Positions 55,300 to 64,000 of a stretch of DNA of 64,000 nucleotides are shown piece after piece. Below the pieces are notes generated by a model, which was not told the DNA's origin, searched no databases, and was given only the letters and a program-made list of their open reading frames with translations. Made by a program: the position numbers and the translations under genes. Where the stretch lies: contig NZ_JABBPG010000001.1 in NCBI RefSeq assembly GCF_013140855.1, forward strand, positions 930,001-994,000, given 5' to 3'. How positions within the stretch are numbered: the stretch's first letter is position 1; each line of letters opens with the position of its first letter. The stretch comes from Pseudoalteromonas caenipelagi (GTDB lineage Bacteria; Pseudomonadota; Gammaproteobacteria; Enterobacterales; Alteromonadaceae).

Positions 55300-55328
55300 A
55301 CAAGAACAAGAACAAGAACAAGAACAAG
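55300..55328 (+). repeat. Hexanucleotide tandem repeat before phzF-like gene
   Basis: 4.8 copies of ACAAGA immediately upstream of the SD (AAGGA). Slippage would change promoter-to-SD spacing in steps of 6 bp. Confidence 0.85.
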
Positions 55329-55336
55329 GAATGAGT

Positions 55337-56117
55337 ATGCTGTTAGCCATTAATATTATCGATGCATTTACTGATACGCGCTTTAGCGGCAACTCTGCAG
55401 CCGTGGAGATCACTGATACTTGGCTAGCTGATGATTTAATGCAATCTATCGCATCTGAAAACAACCTCTCAGAAACGGCATTTTTGGTAAAGCAAAACGA
55501 GCATTATCATATCCGCTGGTTTTCTCCACTGACTGAAATCGACTTTTGTGGGCATGCTACCTTGGCAGCATCGTACGTGATTTTTTCACGATTTCCCGAG
55601 CAAGCGTCAATTACGCTTTATGCTAAAGCTGTGGGAAGTATGATGATAGAAAAATCCCCTGATGGACGCATTAAAATGGACTTTCCGAATCGCATGCCGC
55701 AAAAGCTTGAAACAATACCTCAACAGCTACTGCTTGGACTATCGATAAGACCGAGCAACGTGTTAAAAAACGCTCAGGCCTACTTTGCTATCTATGATCA
55801 TGAAGAAGATGTGTTGGCCGTCACTCAAGATAAAACACAACTGATGCAATTAAGGCCACTTGATGTGGTAGTAACCGCTCTATCTCATGGTGAATATGAT
55901 TTTATCTCTCGCTACTTTTGGCCTGCTAATGGCGGTGATGAAGACCCGGTAACGGGCTCTATTCATACAGGTCTTGCTCCCTACTGGGCGAAAATCCAAG
56001 CTTGTTGCTTATCAAGCGTCAAAGCGAGGAGGTGTGCTGTACTGCGAGGTTGAGGGTGAACGTGTGCTCATCAGTGGTTTCGCGGTGAAGTATCTAGAGG
56101 GAGTTATTGAGGTTTAA
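55337..56117 (+). pseudogene. PhzF-family isomerase, frameshifted near the C-terminus
   Basis: I start at the ATG at 55337 (SD AAGGA 6 bp upstream); the ATG at 55331 is too close to the SD. The frame reads LAINIIDAFTDTRFSGNSAAVEI, ending early at 56053, through EDPVTGSIHTGLAPYWAK. Then one base is extra (or two are missing) in the A-run of GCGAAAATCC near 55990. The other frame goes on KLVAYQASKRGGVLYCEVEG and LISGFAVKYLEGVIEV to a stop at 56117, the normal PhzF end. The unshifted tail (IQACCLSSVKARR...) is unrelated. PhzF-like proteins are isomerases of unknown substrate outside phenazine pathways. Confidence 0.85.
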
Positions 56118-56392
56118 CTTTTGTAAGGGTGGCATACTAAACCAAATGGTATCCAAATATCTAACCTGAGGTTTGGATAAGAAATAGGTTAATTCATTGT
56201 TTTTAAATAAAATGATTAACTTTCATTCTCATCTAGCCAGTAGTTTTAGGGATAACAAGGCGAATTTACGTACTAATAGCAGGCTATTAGAAGTGAATTC
56301 AACGCAGTTAGCGTTAAAACTAGCTGCTAGAGAGGTATTAGTTATCCGAAGCTCAGGTTATTTAGATACCATGTTACAAACCAGTTAAAGCA
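56118..56392. other. Intergenic patch rich in short inverted repeats
   Basis: GGATAAC (56250-56256) faces GTTATCC (56339-56345), and CTAATAGC-AG-GCTATTAG (56273-56290) lies inside. The 62-codon plus frame here has no SD and is not called. It may be a decayed small palindromic element. Confidence 0.4.
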
Positions 56393-56857
56393 TTACAATT
56401 GGCTACTGCATTTGCCTTGCTTGGCCAGTTTTAAGGCTGAAACCGCTTTTTTACCTTCCTCTTCACTCACCACTTTAACATCGGCACCACCAACAAAAGC
56501 ACCTAGCTTAATATACTGCTCAACAAAATAGTGCTTGCCCGCTTGCGTCTCGACCTTTAGATCATTTGGAGAAAACTCAGACTCAGTTGCAACTGCATGC
56601 TCCTTATTGCCCTCTACCTCTGTATAGAAGAATACTTTCGGTGCTGTTTCCCCTACGCATTTACCATCCACCCAAACGTCTTTTTTGAGAGCAGCTCCGA
56701 GCATTGAGTCTCTATAAATATATAACCCAGCCATACCATCTGAAGGTGCTGAAAACTGCTTTGCTTGTTCCGACAACTCTTTTGGCTCAAGTGGAACAGA
56801 CGAACATCCCGCGAACAGTGTAACAGCCGCTACACATAATAGTGATTTTTTGAACAT
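56393..56857 (-). CDS. DUF2846 lipoprotein
   Basis: 154 residues from the ATG at 56857 (SD GGAG); an upstream in-frame start at 56875 adds 6 residues. The signal peptide has a lipobox LFAGCSS. The rest (GLYIYRDSMLGAALKKDVWVDGKCVGE) fits DUF2846, found in small lipoproteins of unknown role. A terminator was not evident. Confidence 0.8.
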   Translation of the reverse strand: MFKKSLLCVAAVTLFAGCSSVPLEPKELSEQAKQFSAPSDGMAGLYIYRDSMLGAALKKDVWVDGKCVGETAPKVFFYTEVEGNKEHAVATESEFSPNDLKVETQAGKHYFVEQYIKLGAFVGGADVKVVSEEEGKKAVSALKLAKQGKCSSQL

Positions 56858-57134
56858 AGTTACTCCAGTGCTCATTATTTTTATAGTCCCTAAAATTAGG
56901 CGAGCTGGATAATACTTCTCAAATACATTATTAACAATTAAGAAATAGTCTTGATGTAATTATTTGTAAATGGAGTGACAATAGGCACAGGTGATTTATA
57001 GACAAGTTGCACAGAACCTCTTCACAGTCAAAACCTAATGCGTGATCATAACTTCGTTAGGCATTGATACTGTACAATTAGGTAAGCTTTACTAGGTTCT
57101 GAATGTTTCAATTAGACAAAAGTTTAACCTATTC

Positions 57135-57163
57135 TTGACAAAAATCGGACCGTCTCTCATAAC
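57135..57163 (+). promoter_or_regulatory. Possible promoter of the Yip1 gene
   Basis: TTGACA (57135-57140), 17-bp spacer, CATAAC (57158-57163). The -35 is perfect and the -10 poor. It lies about 50 bp before the ATG at 57215. Confidence 0.4.
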
Positions 57164-57214
57164 TAAACAGACGCAGTATAAAAATAACACAACAATATTA
57201 ATGAGGGGCCGGTT

Positions 57215-57814
57215 ATGATCTTAAACCATTTATGGGGCTTATATGCCCATCCACTCGAAGAGTGGCAAACCATCGACAATCGTCACGAAAGCATTAAATA
57301 TAGTCTTTCTCACATAGCCCTAATTGCGCTAATACCAAGCATTATGGGTTATTATTCATCGGTGCATTTAGGGTGGAAAATTGGTGCCGGAGACGCCGTT
57401 TATCTCACTCACGACAGTGCATTATTAATTGCGGTAGCTATGTATGTAGCCTTAATAGTCGGCATCTTTGCATTATCTTATCTATCGCACTGGATGGCTG
57501 TAACCTTCGGGGCCAAACCCACCTTTACGCAGACCATTGAATTATCAGCTTACACCGCAACCCCTATGTTTATGTCTGCATTTTCGGCCTTTTACCCCGA
57601 GTTATGGTTTGTGGTAAGTGTAGGCTTAGTGGCGTTAGCGTATTCGGTATACCTGCTTTATACAGGCGTGCCTATTTTAATGCACATCCCTGAAGAGCGT
57701 GGCTTTATCTACGCAAGCTCAGTGGTTACCTGCGGACTTATTTTGCTGGTGATCATTTTAGCTACAACCGCAATACTTTGGACCAATGGTATTATTAGCC
57801 CTACTTTTAGCTAG
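57215..57814 (+). CDS. Yip1-family membrane protein
   Basis: 199 residues with about five membrane segments (near 32-48, 68-90, 105-120, 125-150 and 165-190). The start MILNHLWGLYAHPLEEW matches bacterial Yip1-domain proteins, which have no known function. SD GGGGCC lies 7 bp upstream. It is single and followed by a bidirectional terminator. Confidence 0.8.
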   Translation: MILNHLWGLYAHPLEEWQTIDNRHESIKYSLSHIALIALIPSIMGYYSSVHLGWKIGAGDAVYLTHDSALLIAVAMYVALIVGIFALSYLSHWMAVTFGAKPTFTQTIELSAYTATPMFMSAFSAFYPELWFVVSVGLVALAYSVYLLYTGVPILMHIPEERGFIYASSVVTCGLILLVIILATTAILWTNGIISPTFS

Positions 57815-57833
57815 CATGATGTAAAAGTGAAAC

Positions 57834-57864
57834 AAAAAAGGAGCGATGTCACGCTCCTTTTTTT
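57834..57864. terminator. Bidirectional terminator between yip1-like gene and purF
   Basis: AAAAAAGGAGCG (57834-57845) and CGCTCCTTTTTTT (57852-57864) give a strong stem with T-runs on both strands. Confidence 0.92.
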
Positions 57865-57885
57865 GCTGCTCGTTGTGATCAGTAC

Positions 57886-59412
57886 TTATTCACCTTCACC
57901 GGTTTCTTGGTTGTGTAATTCAAGACTTGCAGACATCGCTTTTTCACGAGTCGATTTTGCTGAGTCGTTACGCAACGCATCTACACGGTTTAAGTAATTT
58001 TGATCAATATCACCTGTAATGTATTGGCCATCAAATACCGATGTTTCAAAACGTGTGATCTCAGGGTTTTCTTCTCGTACCGCAGCAATTAAATCCGGTA
58101 GAGATTGATAAATCAAACCATCTGAGCCAATGCTAGAGTTGATGTCTTCCACTTCACGGCCATGAGCAATCAGCTCTGCAGCTGATGGCATATCTATTCC
58201 GTAAACGTTAGGAAAGCGCACTTCTGGTGCTGCAGAGGCAAAGTACACATTTTTCGCCCCAGCTTCACGCGCCATTTCAACAATCTGAGCAGATGTTGTG
58301 CCACGAACAATTGAATCATCCACTAACAGTACATTTTTACCTTTAAACTCGCTGTCTATCGCATTGAGCTTACGACGTACCGACTTCTTACGCATTTCTT
58401 GCCCAGGCATAATGAATGTACGGCCAATGTAACGGTTTTTCACAAAACCTTGACGATAAGGTAAATCAAGCACTGATGCGATTTCTAAAGCAATATCACA
58501 AGAGGTCTCAGGAATAGGGATAACAACGTCTATTTCTTTGTCAGCCCAATCTCTAGCAATCTTCTCGCCCAACTTTGTACCCATATTTACACGCGTGGCG
58601 TAAACAGACATTTTATCAATTACAGAGTCAGGGCGCGCAAAGTATACAAACTCAAAGATACATGGTGCATGCATTGTCTTAGCTGCACAAAGTTGTGAAT
58701 AAAATTCACCGTCTTCAGTTACATAAATTGCTTCACCTGGTGCAACATCACGAACAAAATCATAACCATCAATTTTCAATGCAACACTTTCTGAGGCAAA
58801 CATATATTCCGTGCCTTGAGACGTTTCGCGCTTACCAAACACCAACGGACGTATACCGCTTGGGTCTCTGAATGCCAAAATACCGTGGCCGATGATCATT
58901 GCAATACTTGCATAACCACCCGTTACTTGATTATTAACAGCAGTGATGGCAGCAAACATATCTTGCGCATCTAACTTCATTTTTTCAGTTTTACCGAGCT
59001 CGTAAGCTAAGATATTCAGCAAGGTTTCAGAATCAGAAGTTGTATTAACATGACGGCGCGCTTGCTTAAACAAACGCTCTCTTAACGCTTCAGCATTAGT
59101 TAAGTTACCATTATGCGCCAGCGCTATGCCAAAAGGTGAGTTTACATAAAAAGGTTGTGCCTCAGCGGAACTCGAAGAACCAGCTGTTGGGTAACGCACA
59201 TGGCCGATACCAATACTACCTTGTAATCGCTTCATATGGCGTGTGTGAAACACATCCTTCACTAAGCCATTCGCTTTACGTAAGCTAAACGTATTGTTGT
59301 CAATGGTAATAATACCCGCCGCATCTTGACCACGGTGCTGCAAAACAGTTAAGCCATCATAAATCGCCTGATTAACAGGAGACTTTCCGACTATCCCAAC
59401 GATACCACACAT
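57886..59412 (-). CDS. purF: Amidophosphoribosyltransferase
   Basis: 508 residues. PurF makes 5-phosphoribosylamine from PRPP and glutamine, the first step of purine synthesis. The N-terminal nucleophile is C2 in MCGIVGI, followed by the glutaminase domain ([21 protein letters not shown]). The PRPP-binding loop is [13 protein letters not shown] in the C-terminal half. It is the last gene of accD-folC-SPOR-cvpA-purF, a conserved cluster, 17 bp after cvpA. Confidence 0.98.
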   Translation of the reverse strand: MCGIVGIVGKSPVNQAIYDGLTVLQHRGQDAAGIITIDNNTFSLRKANGLVKDVFHTRHMKRLQGSIGIGHVRYPTAGSSSSAEAQPFYVNSPFGIALAHNGNLTNAEALRERLFKQARRHVNTTSDSETLLNILAYELGKTEKMKLDAQDMFAAITAVNNQVTGGYASIAMIIGHGILAFRDPSGIRPLVFGKRETSQGTEYMFASESVALKIDGYDFVRDVAPGEAIYVTEDGEFYSQLCAAKTMHAPCIFEFVYFARPDSVIDKMSVYATRVNMGTKLGEKIARDWADKEIDVVIPIPETSCDIALEIASVLDLPYRQGFVKNRYIGRTFIMPGQEMRKKSVRRKLNAIDSEFKGKNVLLVDDSIVRGTTSAQIVEMAREAGAKNVYFASAAPEVRFPNVYGIDMPSAAELIAHGREVEDINSSIGSDGLIYQSLPDLIAAVREENPEITRFETSVFDGQYITGDIDQNYLNRVDALRNDSAKSTREKAMSASLELHNQETGEGE

Positions 59413-59429
59413 TAAATTTTCCTCGCCGA

Positions 59430-59936
59430 TTAACGGTTTACTGAATTTAAAAAGCTGGAGTTATGCTCTAGATAGGAAAAAAACCATTCTATTACAAAGC
59501 CAAATTCAGGGATCAAAGTTGATGCCGGCCACCATTGCGTACTTGGCGCATTGGTGAATGCATCTAGAAAAAACAATAAGGCGCTAACGACCAATACGCC
59601 TCGTAGAGCACCAAACACTAATCCGAAGACTCTGTCTGTGCCGGTTAAGCCTGTGCGTTGCACAATCTCACCTAAAATATAGTTAACAAATCCACCCAAC
59701 AGTAATGTCGCAAAAAATAATATGGCAATTGCGGCAGCATTTCTTAAAAGGGGTTCTGAAATGGAGGTTAGGAAGGTTGCTAGATATTGGTAAAAAAAAC
59801 TGGAGATGAAAAAGGCGCCAATCCAAACGGCTAATGACATAGCTTCTTTTACAAAGCCACGAATTAATCCAAATAAAGTCGATAATCCGACAATACCAAG
59901 AATGGTGTAATCAACCCAGATCATAAGAACCAACAA
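59430..59936 (-). CDS. cvpA: Colicin V production protein CvpA
   Basis: 168 residues with four membrane segments. CvpA is an inner-membrane protein first found as needed for colicin V production; it also affects envelope fitness. The family core is [25 protein letters not shown] (about 9-33) and [15 protein letters not shown]. It lies in the purF cluster in the usual position. Confidence 0.93.
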   Translation of the reverse strand: MLVLMIWVDYTILGIVGLSTLFGLIRGFVKEAMSLAVWIGAFFISSFFYQYLATFLTSISEPLLRNAAAIAILFFATLLLGGFVNYILGEIVQRTGLTGTDRVFGLVFGALRGVLVVSALLFFLDAFTNAPSTQWWPASTLIPEFGFVIEWFFSYLEHNSSFLNSVNR

Positions 59937-59985
59937 GTCGTTAATTTGGGGCGCATTCTATAAGAGCTGCCAGTCAATTACCAGA

Positions 59986-60645
59986 TCATTTTGCAATTTC
60001 GAATTGTGTCAAACGCCCATTCAACTTGGTTAATTTCTTTAGCTCTGGTAACTTAGCTTCAAGTTTAGCGCTATTTAAATCGGGCCCAACGAACACTTTA
60101 GTTAAGGTTCCATTAGGGGTTTTAACCGGGCGTGTAAATGCTTTAAAGCCATTTTTCTTAAGCTTGGCAACCAACGCATCAACATTTGGTTTGTGAGAAA
60201 AGCTTCCTAATTGAATAACATACGCCATACTCGTTAAATTTGAAGTGGCTGCACGTTGTTTAGCCTCGCTTTTTGACTGAGCCTGCTGCTGAGTAACAAC
60301 AGGAGCAGCCTGACTTGATTGCTCCTGTATATCAGCTGTCGCCTCTTTTGCCTGAGTAGCTTGAGGTTCATTAGCTAAGTTATCATCTGTACTCGCTGCT
60401 ACAAACACGTGGTCATCCGGTGCAATATCTTCCACCGGCTCCCCTTGGACTTTTGGCGCTTGCGAGGCTCGTTCATCAATTACGGCTTGCAAATCAACTG
60501 TCGCGAATTCAGGACGTTCAGGGATTGCTTTGAACCCTTCTTTGTAATGTACTTTTTCACCATCAAGAATATTGGGGATAAAAATAATAGCAGCCACAAC
60601 AACAATGCTGGTGCCTATTAAACGATTTACAAATCCTGAGTCCAC
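59986..60645 (-). CDS. SPOR-domain membrane protein (DedD-like)
   Basis: 219 residues. A membrane segment lies at about 7-26, then a low-complexity Ala/Gln/Glu-rich stretch (about 60-140), and a SPOR domain at the C-terminus (about 143-218, YVIQLGSFSHKPNVDALVAKLK). SPOR domains bind denuded peptidoglycan at the division septum. Position between folC and cvpA matches E. coli dedD. Confidence 0.88.
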   Translation of the reverse strand: MDSGFVNRLIGTSIVVVAAIIFIPNILDGEKVHYKEGFKAIPERPEFATVDLQAVIDERASQAPKVQGEPVEDIAPDDHVFVAASTDDNLANEPQATQAKEATADIQEQSSQAAPVVTQQQAQSKSEAKQRAATSNLTSMAYVIQLGSFSHKPNVDALVAKLKKNGFKAFTRPVKTPNGTLTKVFVGPDLNSAKLEAKLPELKKLTKLNGRLTQFEIAK

Positions 60646-60657
60646 GTTACTACTCTC

Positions 60658-61920
60658 TTATTTTTGCCAATATTGAATGGCATCAGCCACTGTAAAAAAT
60701 GAACCAAATATCACCAACGCGGTATCATTCGGCTGCTTAGCAAGAATATCGTCAAGCGCCGTTTGAACGCTACTATGAATGGCGCATGGCGCTTTAGTTT
60801 GCAACCGTATCATCGTTTGCAAATTTTCAGCTTGCTCCGCCCTTGGACCTTGCAAAGAAGCACATGACCAAATATCAACCACATCAGACACTTCTTTGAT
60901 TACACTCGCTTTATCTTTATCTGCAAGCATAGCGATTAAAGCATGAATTTTAAACCCCTGCGTTCGTAACTGGGCAATTTTTTGCCTCAAATAGCGCGCA
61001 GATTCAGGGTTATGCGCCACATCAGTATAGACTCTGGGCGATTCGCTTAACTGCTGAAAGCGTCCTTCAACTGTTAGGTCTGATAGGCATTGACTGATCA
61101 CATCTTGCGTCGGTAACAAATTCAATTTAGCAAGTAAGGTCAATGCAGTTGAGACATTTTGCATGGGGATAGCTGGTGTGGCAAACTCGTAATCATAATC
61201 TAAGTATTGCCATTTAAAGCCATTATCTGAAAGCATATGGCTAAAATCTTTATTCGCCAAAACTAAGTCTGCGTCAATCTCCGTACCGTAATCTGTTACA
61301 GTATGAGGGATATTTAGATCTCCAACCACCGCTGGCGTATTAGCTCTAAAAATCCCCGCTTTGTCATAACCGACAAGTTCTCTGGTGTCACCTAAATACT
61401 CTTTATGATCTAAATCTATGGTCGTGATCACGCTCGCATATGGCGTAACAATATTGGTGGCATCAAAGCGTCCACCTAAACCAACTTCTAAGAGCACATA
61501 ATCTACAGCATAACGTTTGAAAATAGCTAAAGCGCCCAAAGTCCCGTACTCAAAGTAGGTTAGTTGTGTCGCTCCTCGGCCTTGCTCAAGCATATGAAAC
61601 GCATCTATATGGTCTTGATCATCAAGCTCTTGACCATCTATACGTACTCGCTCGTTGTAGCGAATTAAATGAGGTGAGGCATACGTGCCAACGCTATAGC
61701 CCTGAGCTAGCAGCAAAGATTCAAGACAACGTGCTGTTGTGCCCTTGCCATTTGTGCCGCCAATAAGAATGATTTTACTAGACGTATCGAGTAACTGGGT
61801 TTGCTCTGCAACGCGCTTTACGCGTTCAAGCCCCATTTCGATAGTTGAAGGATGAACACCTTCTAAATAACAAAGCCAATCATCAAGGGTTGATGATTGG
61901 CATGGAGTCTGAACTGTCAT
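60658..61920 (-). CDS. folC: Dihydrofolate/folylpolyglutamate synthase
   Basis: 420 residues. FolC adds glutamate to dihydropteroate and folates. The ATP loop is GGTNGKGTTARCLE (about 53-66). The Mur ligase-type signature VGLGGRFDATNI and the DLDHKEYLGD box follow. It is 24 bp after accD. Confidence 0.96.
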   Translation of the reverse strand: MTVQTPCQSSTLDDWLCYLEGVHPSTIEMGLERVKRVAEQTQLLDTSSKIILIGGTNGKGTTARCLESLLLAQGYSVGTYASPHLIRYNERVRIDGQELDDQDHIDAFHMLEQGRGATQLTYFEYGTLGALAIFKRYAVDYVLLEVGLGGRFDATNIVTPYASVITTIDLDHKEYLGDTRELVGYDKAGIFRANTPAVVGDLNIPHTVTDYGTEIDADLVLANKDFSHMLSDNGFKWQYLDYDYEFATPAIPMQNVSTALTLLAKLNLLPTQDVISQCLSDLTVEGRFQQLSESPRVYTDVAHNPESARYLRQKIAQLRTQGFKIHALIAMLADKDKASVIKEVSDVVDIWSCASLQGPRAEQAENLQTMIRLQTKAPCAIHSSVQTALDDILAKQPNDTALVIFGSFFTVADAIQYWQK

Positions 61921-61944
61921 AAAAAATAGCTATACTAAAAAAAT

Positions 61945-62820
61945 TTACGCTACTCTATGCTCTTGTTCAGTAGAAGGCAAGTCCATAAACTTAGCCAAAA
62001 TACGCGCGAGTGTGTCACGCATTTCACGGCGGTCTACAATCATATCAATCGCACCGTGCTCTAATAAGAACTCACTGCGTTGGAAGCCTTCAGGAAGCGT
62101 CTCGCGTACAGTTTGCTCTATAACACGAGGACCTGCAAAACCGATCAGTGCTTTTGGTTCAGCCACATTAATATCACCTAACATCGCCAGTGAGGCTGAT
62201 ACGCCACCCATCGTTGGATCAGTTAATACCGAGATAAACGGTAAACCACGCTCAGACATTTTTGCAAGCGCTGCACTGGTTTTTGCCATTTGCATTAAAG
62301 ACATTAAAGCTTCTTGCATACGAGCGCCACCAGATGAAGAGAAACATACCAATGGCATATCATGCTTCAAACATTCATCAACCGCATCGACAAATCGAGC
62401 CCCCACAACAGAGGCCATTGAACCGCCCATGAATGCAAATTCAAATGCAACTGCAGCAACTGGCATACCTTTTAGGCGACCCTTCATTGCTACTAGTGCG
62501 TCTTTTTCACCGCTGACTTTTTGTGCTGCACTGATACGATCTGAGTATTTTTTCGAGTCTTTAAACTTTAATATGTCTTTAGGCTCGTGATGTGCGCCCA
62601 GCTCTTGGCGTTCGGCATCATCTAAAAATAGCTCAAGTCGTTTTCTGGCGCTCAAACGCATGTGATGGTCACACTTTGGACACACATTTAAAGATTTTTC
62701 TAACTCTGCTTTGTATAAAATAGAGTCACAATCTGAACATTTCGCCCAAACGCCTTCTGGGATCTCTTTTTTACCCGACGACTTAGTCGTCTTTGGTAAT
62801 ATTTTTTCTAACCAACTCAT
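61945..62820 (-). CDS. accD: Acetyl-CoA carboxylase carboxyltransferase subunit beta
   Basis: 291 residues. AccD with AccA transfers the carboxyl group from biotin to acetyl-CoA to make malonyl-CoA. The N-terminal zinc ribbon has two Cys pairs, CSDC and CPKC (about 30-52). The carboxyltransferase core includes [13 protein letters not shown] and [15 protein letters not shown]. It is the head gene of the accD-purF cluster. Confidence 0.97.
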   Translation of the reverse strand: MSWLEKILPKTTKSSGKKEIPEGVWAKCSDCDSILYKAELEKSLNVCPKCDHHMRLSARKRLELFLDDAERQELGAHHEPKDILKFKDSKKYSDRISAAQKVSGEKDALVAMKGRLKGMPVAAVAFEFAFMGGSMASVVGARFVDAVDECLKHDMPLVCFSSSGGARMQEALMSLMQMAKTSAALAKMSERGLPFISVLTDPTMGGVSASLAMLGDINVAEPKALIGFAGPRVIEQTVRETLPEGFQRSEFLLEHGAIDMIVDRREMRDTLARILAKFMDLPSTEQEHRVA

Positions 62821-62972
62821 TTGGCAACTCTCTTATTGCTAATCCTGTGTTGTAATGTCTGTATCTGCACAGACGAATTTCTATAATTAAAACATGAATT
62901 AGGTGTCAGAGATATAAAAAACTGGTCTTAGTAGTCTATTATTTTTGCTGCCTTATGACTCAAATAGCGTCA

Positions 62973-63758
62973 TTATTCTGGTAAGAACAATGGTCCAAGT
63001 GGTGTTGATGGGATCTGCCACTTTTGTGGATAGTCAACATCTACTAAATATAAACCGTTTGGTTTTGCCGTGGCACTTGCTTGAGTACGGTCTTTAATAT
63101 TGAGTAAGTGCTGCATCCATTCTGGTGACTCTTTACCAATACCAATATCAATTAAACAGCCAGTAATATTTCTAACCATATGATGTAAAAATGCATTGGC
63201 TTTGATATCTATCACAATATAATTTCCGACCCGTTTCACATCTAGGTGATGAATATTGCGAAAAGGTGTATTTGACTGACAATGTACAGCTCTAAAGGAA
63301 GTAAAGTCTTGCTCACCTATCATCGCAGGACATGCTGCCTGCATAAGCTTTTCGTCTAGCTGATGATGATAATGCGTGACACCACTTCGTAAAATACCAG
63401 GTCGATACGGGTGATTATAGATCACATAACGATATCGCCTTGCTGTGGCACTAAAGCGGGCATGAAACTCATCGTCAACCTGTTGTGCGTAACGAATTGC
63501 AATATCATCAGGTAATTGAGAGTTTAAGCCAAGTGTAAAGGCACTCATGTCTCGCTGTGCGTCAGTATCAAAATGTACCACCTGCCCTGTTGCGTGAACC
63601 CCCGCATCAGTGCGCCCTGCACATACTACCTCTACAGGATGATTGCAGATCCTAGACAGCGCTGTTTCTAATTCTTGTTGAATACTATTTACATGCGATT
63701 GTCTTTGCCAACCACAATAATTTGCACCGTTGTACTCGATACCTAATGCTACACGCAT
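62973..63758 (-). CDS. truA: tRNA pseudouridine synthase A
   Basis: 261 residues. TruA makes pseudouridine at positions 38-40 of tRNA. The catalytic Asp is in [17 protein letters not shown] (about 47-63). The signature [17 protein letters not shown] is near residue 190-206. It precedes accD by about 150 bp, the common order. Confidence 0.97.
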   Translation of the reverse strand: MRVALGIEYNGANYCGWQRQSHVNSIQQELETALSRICNHPVEVVCAGRTDAGVHATGQVVHFDTDAQRDMSAFTLGLNSQLPDDIAIRYAQQVDDEFHARFSATARRYRYVIYNHPYRPGILRSGVTHYHHQLDEKLMQAACPAMIGEQDFTSFRAVHCQSNTPFRNIHHLDVKRVGNYIVIDIKANAFLHHMVRNITGCLIDIGIGKESPEWMQHLLNIKDRTQASATAKPNGLYLVDVDYPQKWQIPSTPLGPLFLPE

Positions 63759-63886
63759 AGCTACTACTTACCTCTTTTCTCAATAGCGGTGCATTTTATG
63801 CGATCACACTGTCGAATAAAAGCGCTGAACAGCTAACACCCTCGTTATTCACTATTTCTGTGAATAGTAGCCATCTGTACTGAGTA

Positions 63887-64000
63887 TTAAATGCGCTGTT
63901 TTAGCGCATCACAAAATGCTTCAACATCGGACTGAGCAATAGGCGGGCTATAAAAATATCCCTGCACTACATAGCAGTTATTCTTTTGTAGGAAGTCGAC
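63887..64000 (-). CDS. C-terminal end of an EAL-domain protein (cut by window)
   Basis: Reading leftward from the window edge gives VDFLQKNNCYVVQGYFYSPP followed by 17 more residues and a TAA at 63887. The VQGYFYSPP motif is the typical last strand of EAL domains of cyclic-di-GMP phosphodiesterases. Only the last 37 residues are visible, so the rest of the domain layout is unknown. Confidence 0.85.
   Translation of the reverse strand, partial: VDFLQKNNCYVVQGYFYSPPIAQSDVEAFCDALKQRI

Noticed and set aside
56197..56388. 63-codon plus-strand frame after the PhzF-like gene
   Set aside because: No ribosome binding site and it runs through a block of inverted repeats; composition does not look like protein.

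Overview
The window looks like chromosome of an AT-rich marine gammaproteobacterium, most likely Pseudoalteromonas or a close relative in the Alteromonadales. That placement is an inference from gene order (rpoE-rseA-rseB-rseC-lepA-lepB-rnc-era-recO-pdxJ, accD-folC-SPOR-cvpA-purF, sdhE-ygfX opposite nadB and ygfZ) and from protein sequence style. No rRNA or tRNA gene was seen.

Layout. 1-9 kb holds variable small genes: a cut-off DUF3379 protein, a Tim44-like protein, a winged-helix/LamG membrane regulator, a DM9-repeat secreted protein, a thioredoxin-like/MarR divergent pair, a LysR regulator, DinB, and a frameshifted VOC remnant. 9-35 kb is mostly core: a kinase and acetyltransferase, then the leftward sigma-E/lepAB/rnc/era/recO/pdxJ cluster, then nadB, sdhE, ygfZ, slyD, a crotonase, a CidA/LrgA-LrgB pair, two MscS channels, cysS, ppiB and lpxH. 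A second winged-helix membrane regulator with a TolB-like propeller follows. 52.5-64 kb returns to core: a Sel1-repeat lipoprotein with a metallopeptidase motif, a frameshifted PhzF gene, a Yip1 protein, purF-cvpA-SPOR-folC-accD, truA, and the end of an EAL-domain gene.

The centre of interest is a 16.0-kb integrated element (about 36375-52390) inside the tRNA hydroxylase gene miaE. The host gene is cut after codon 44: its 5' end lies at 52.4 kb and the rest at 35.75-36.39 kb. A 13-bp identity (GCTTTTAGCTCAC) marks both junctions. A large serine recombinase gene begins 61 bp inside the left junction. The right end carries a complete, diverged miaE whose SD sequence and ATG sit at the end of the interrupted host reading frame, so the incoming copy can take over the host promoter. 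Between the ends are a small serine recombinase, a 1.4-kb tandem array of about 134-bp non-coding units with a conserved core and a TTGTACAA dyad, and a leftward five-gene operon: type I restriction HsdR, an AAA/TOPRIM-like ATPase, HsdM, HsdS, and a GHKL (Hsp90/MutL/MORC-like) ATPase. A protein of unknown function with family-A polymerase-like motifs lies just downstream of the element miaE.

Reading of the element: a serine-integrase mobile island that targets an enzyme gene, supplies a replacement copy recoded at the target site, and carries an expanded restriction/defence operon. The role of the repeat array is not known.
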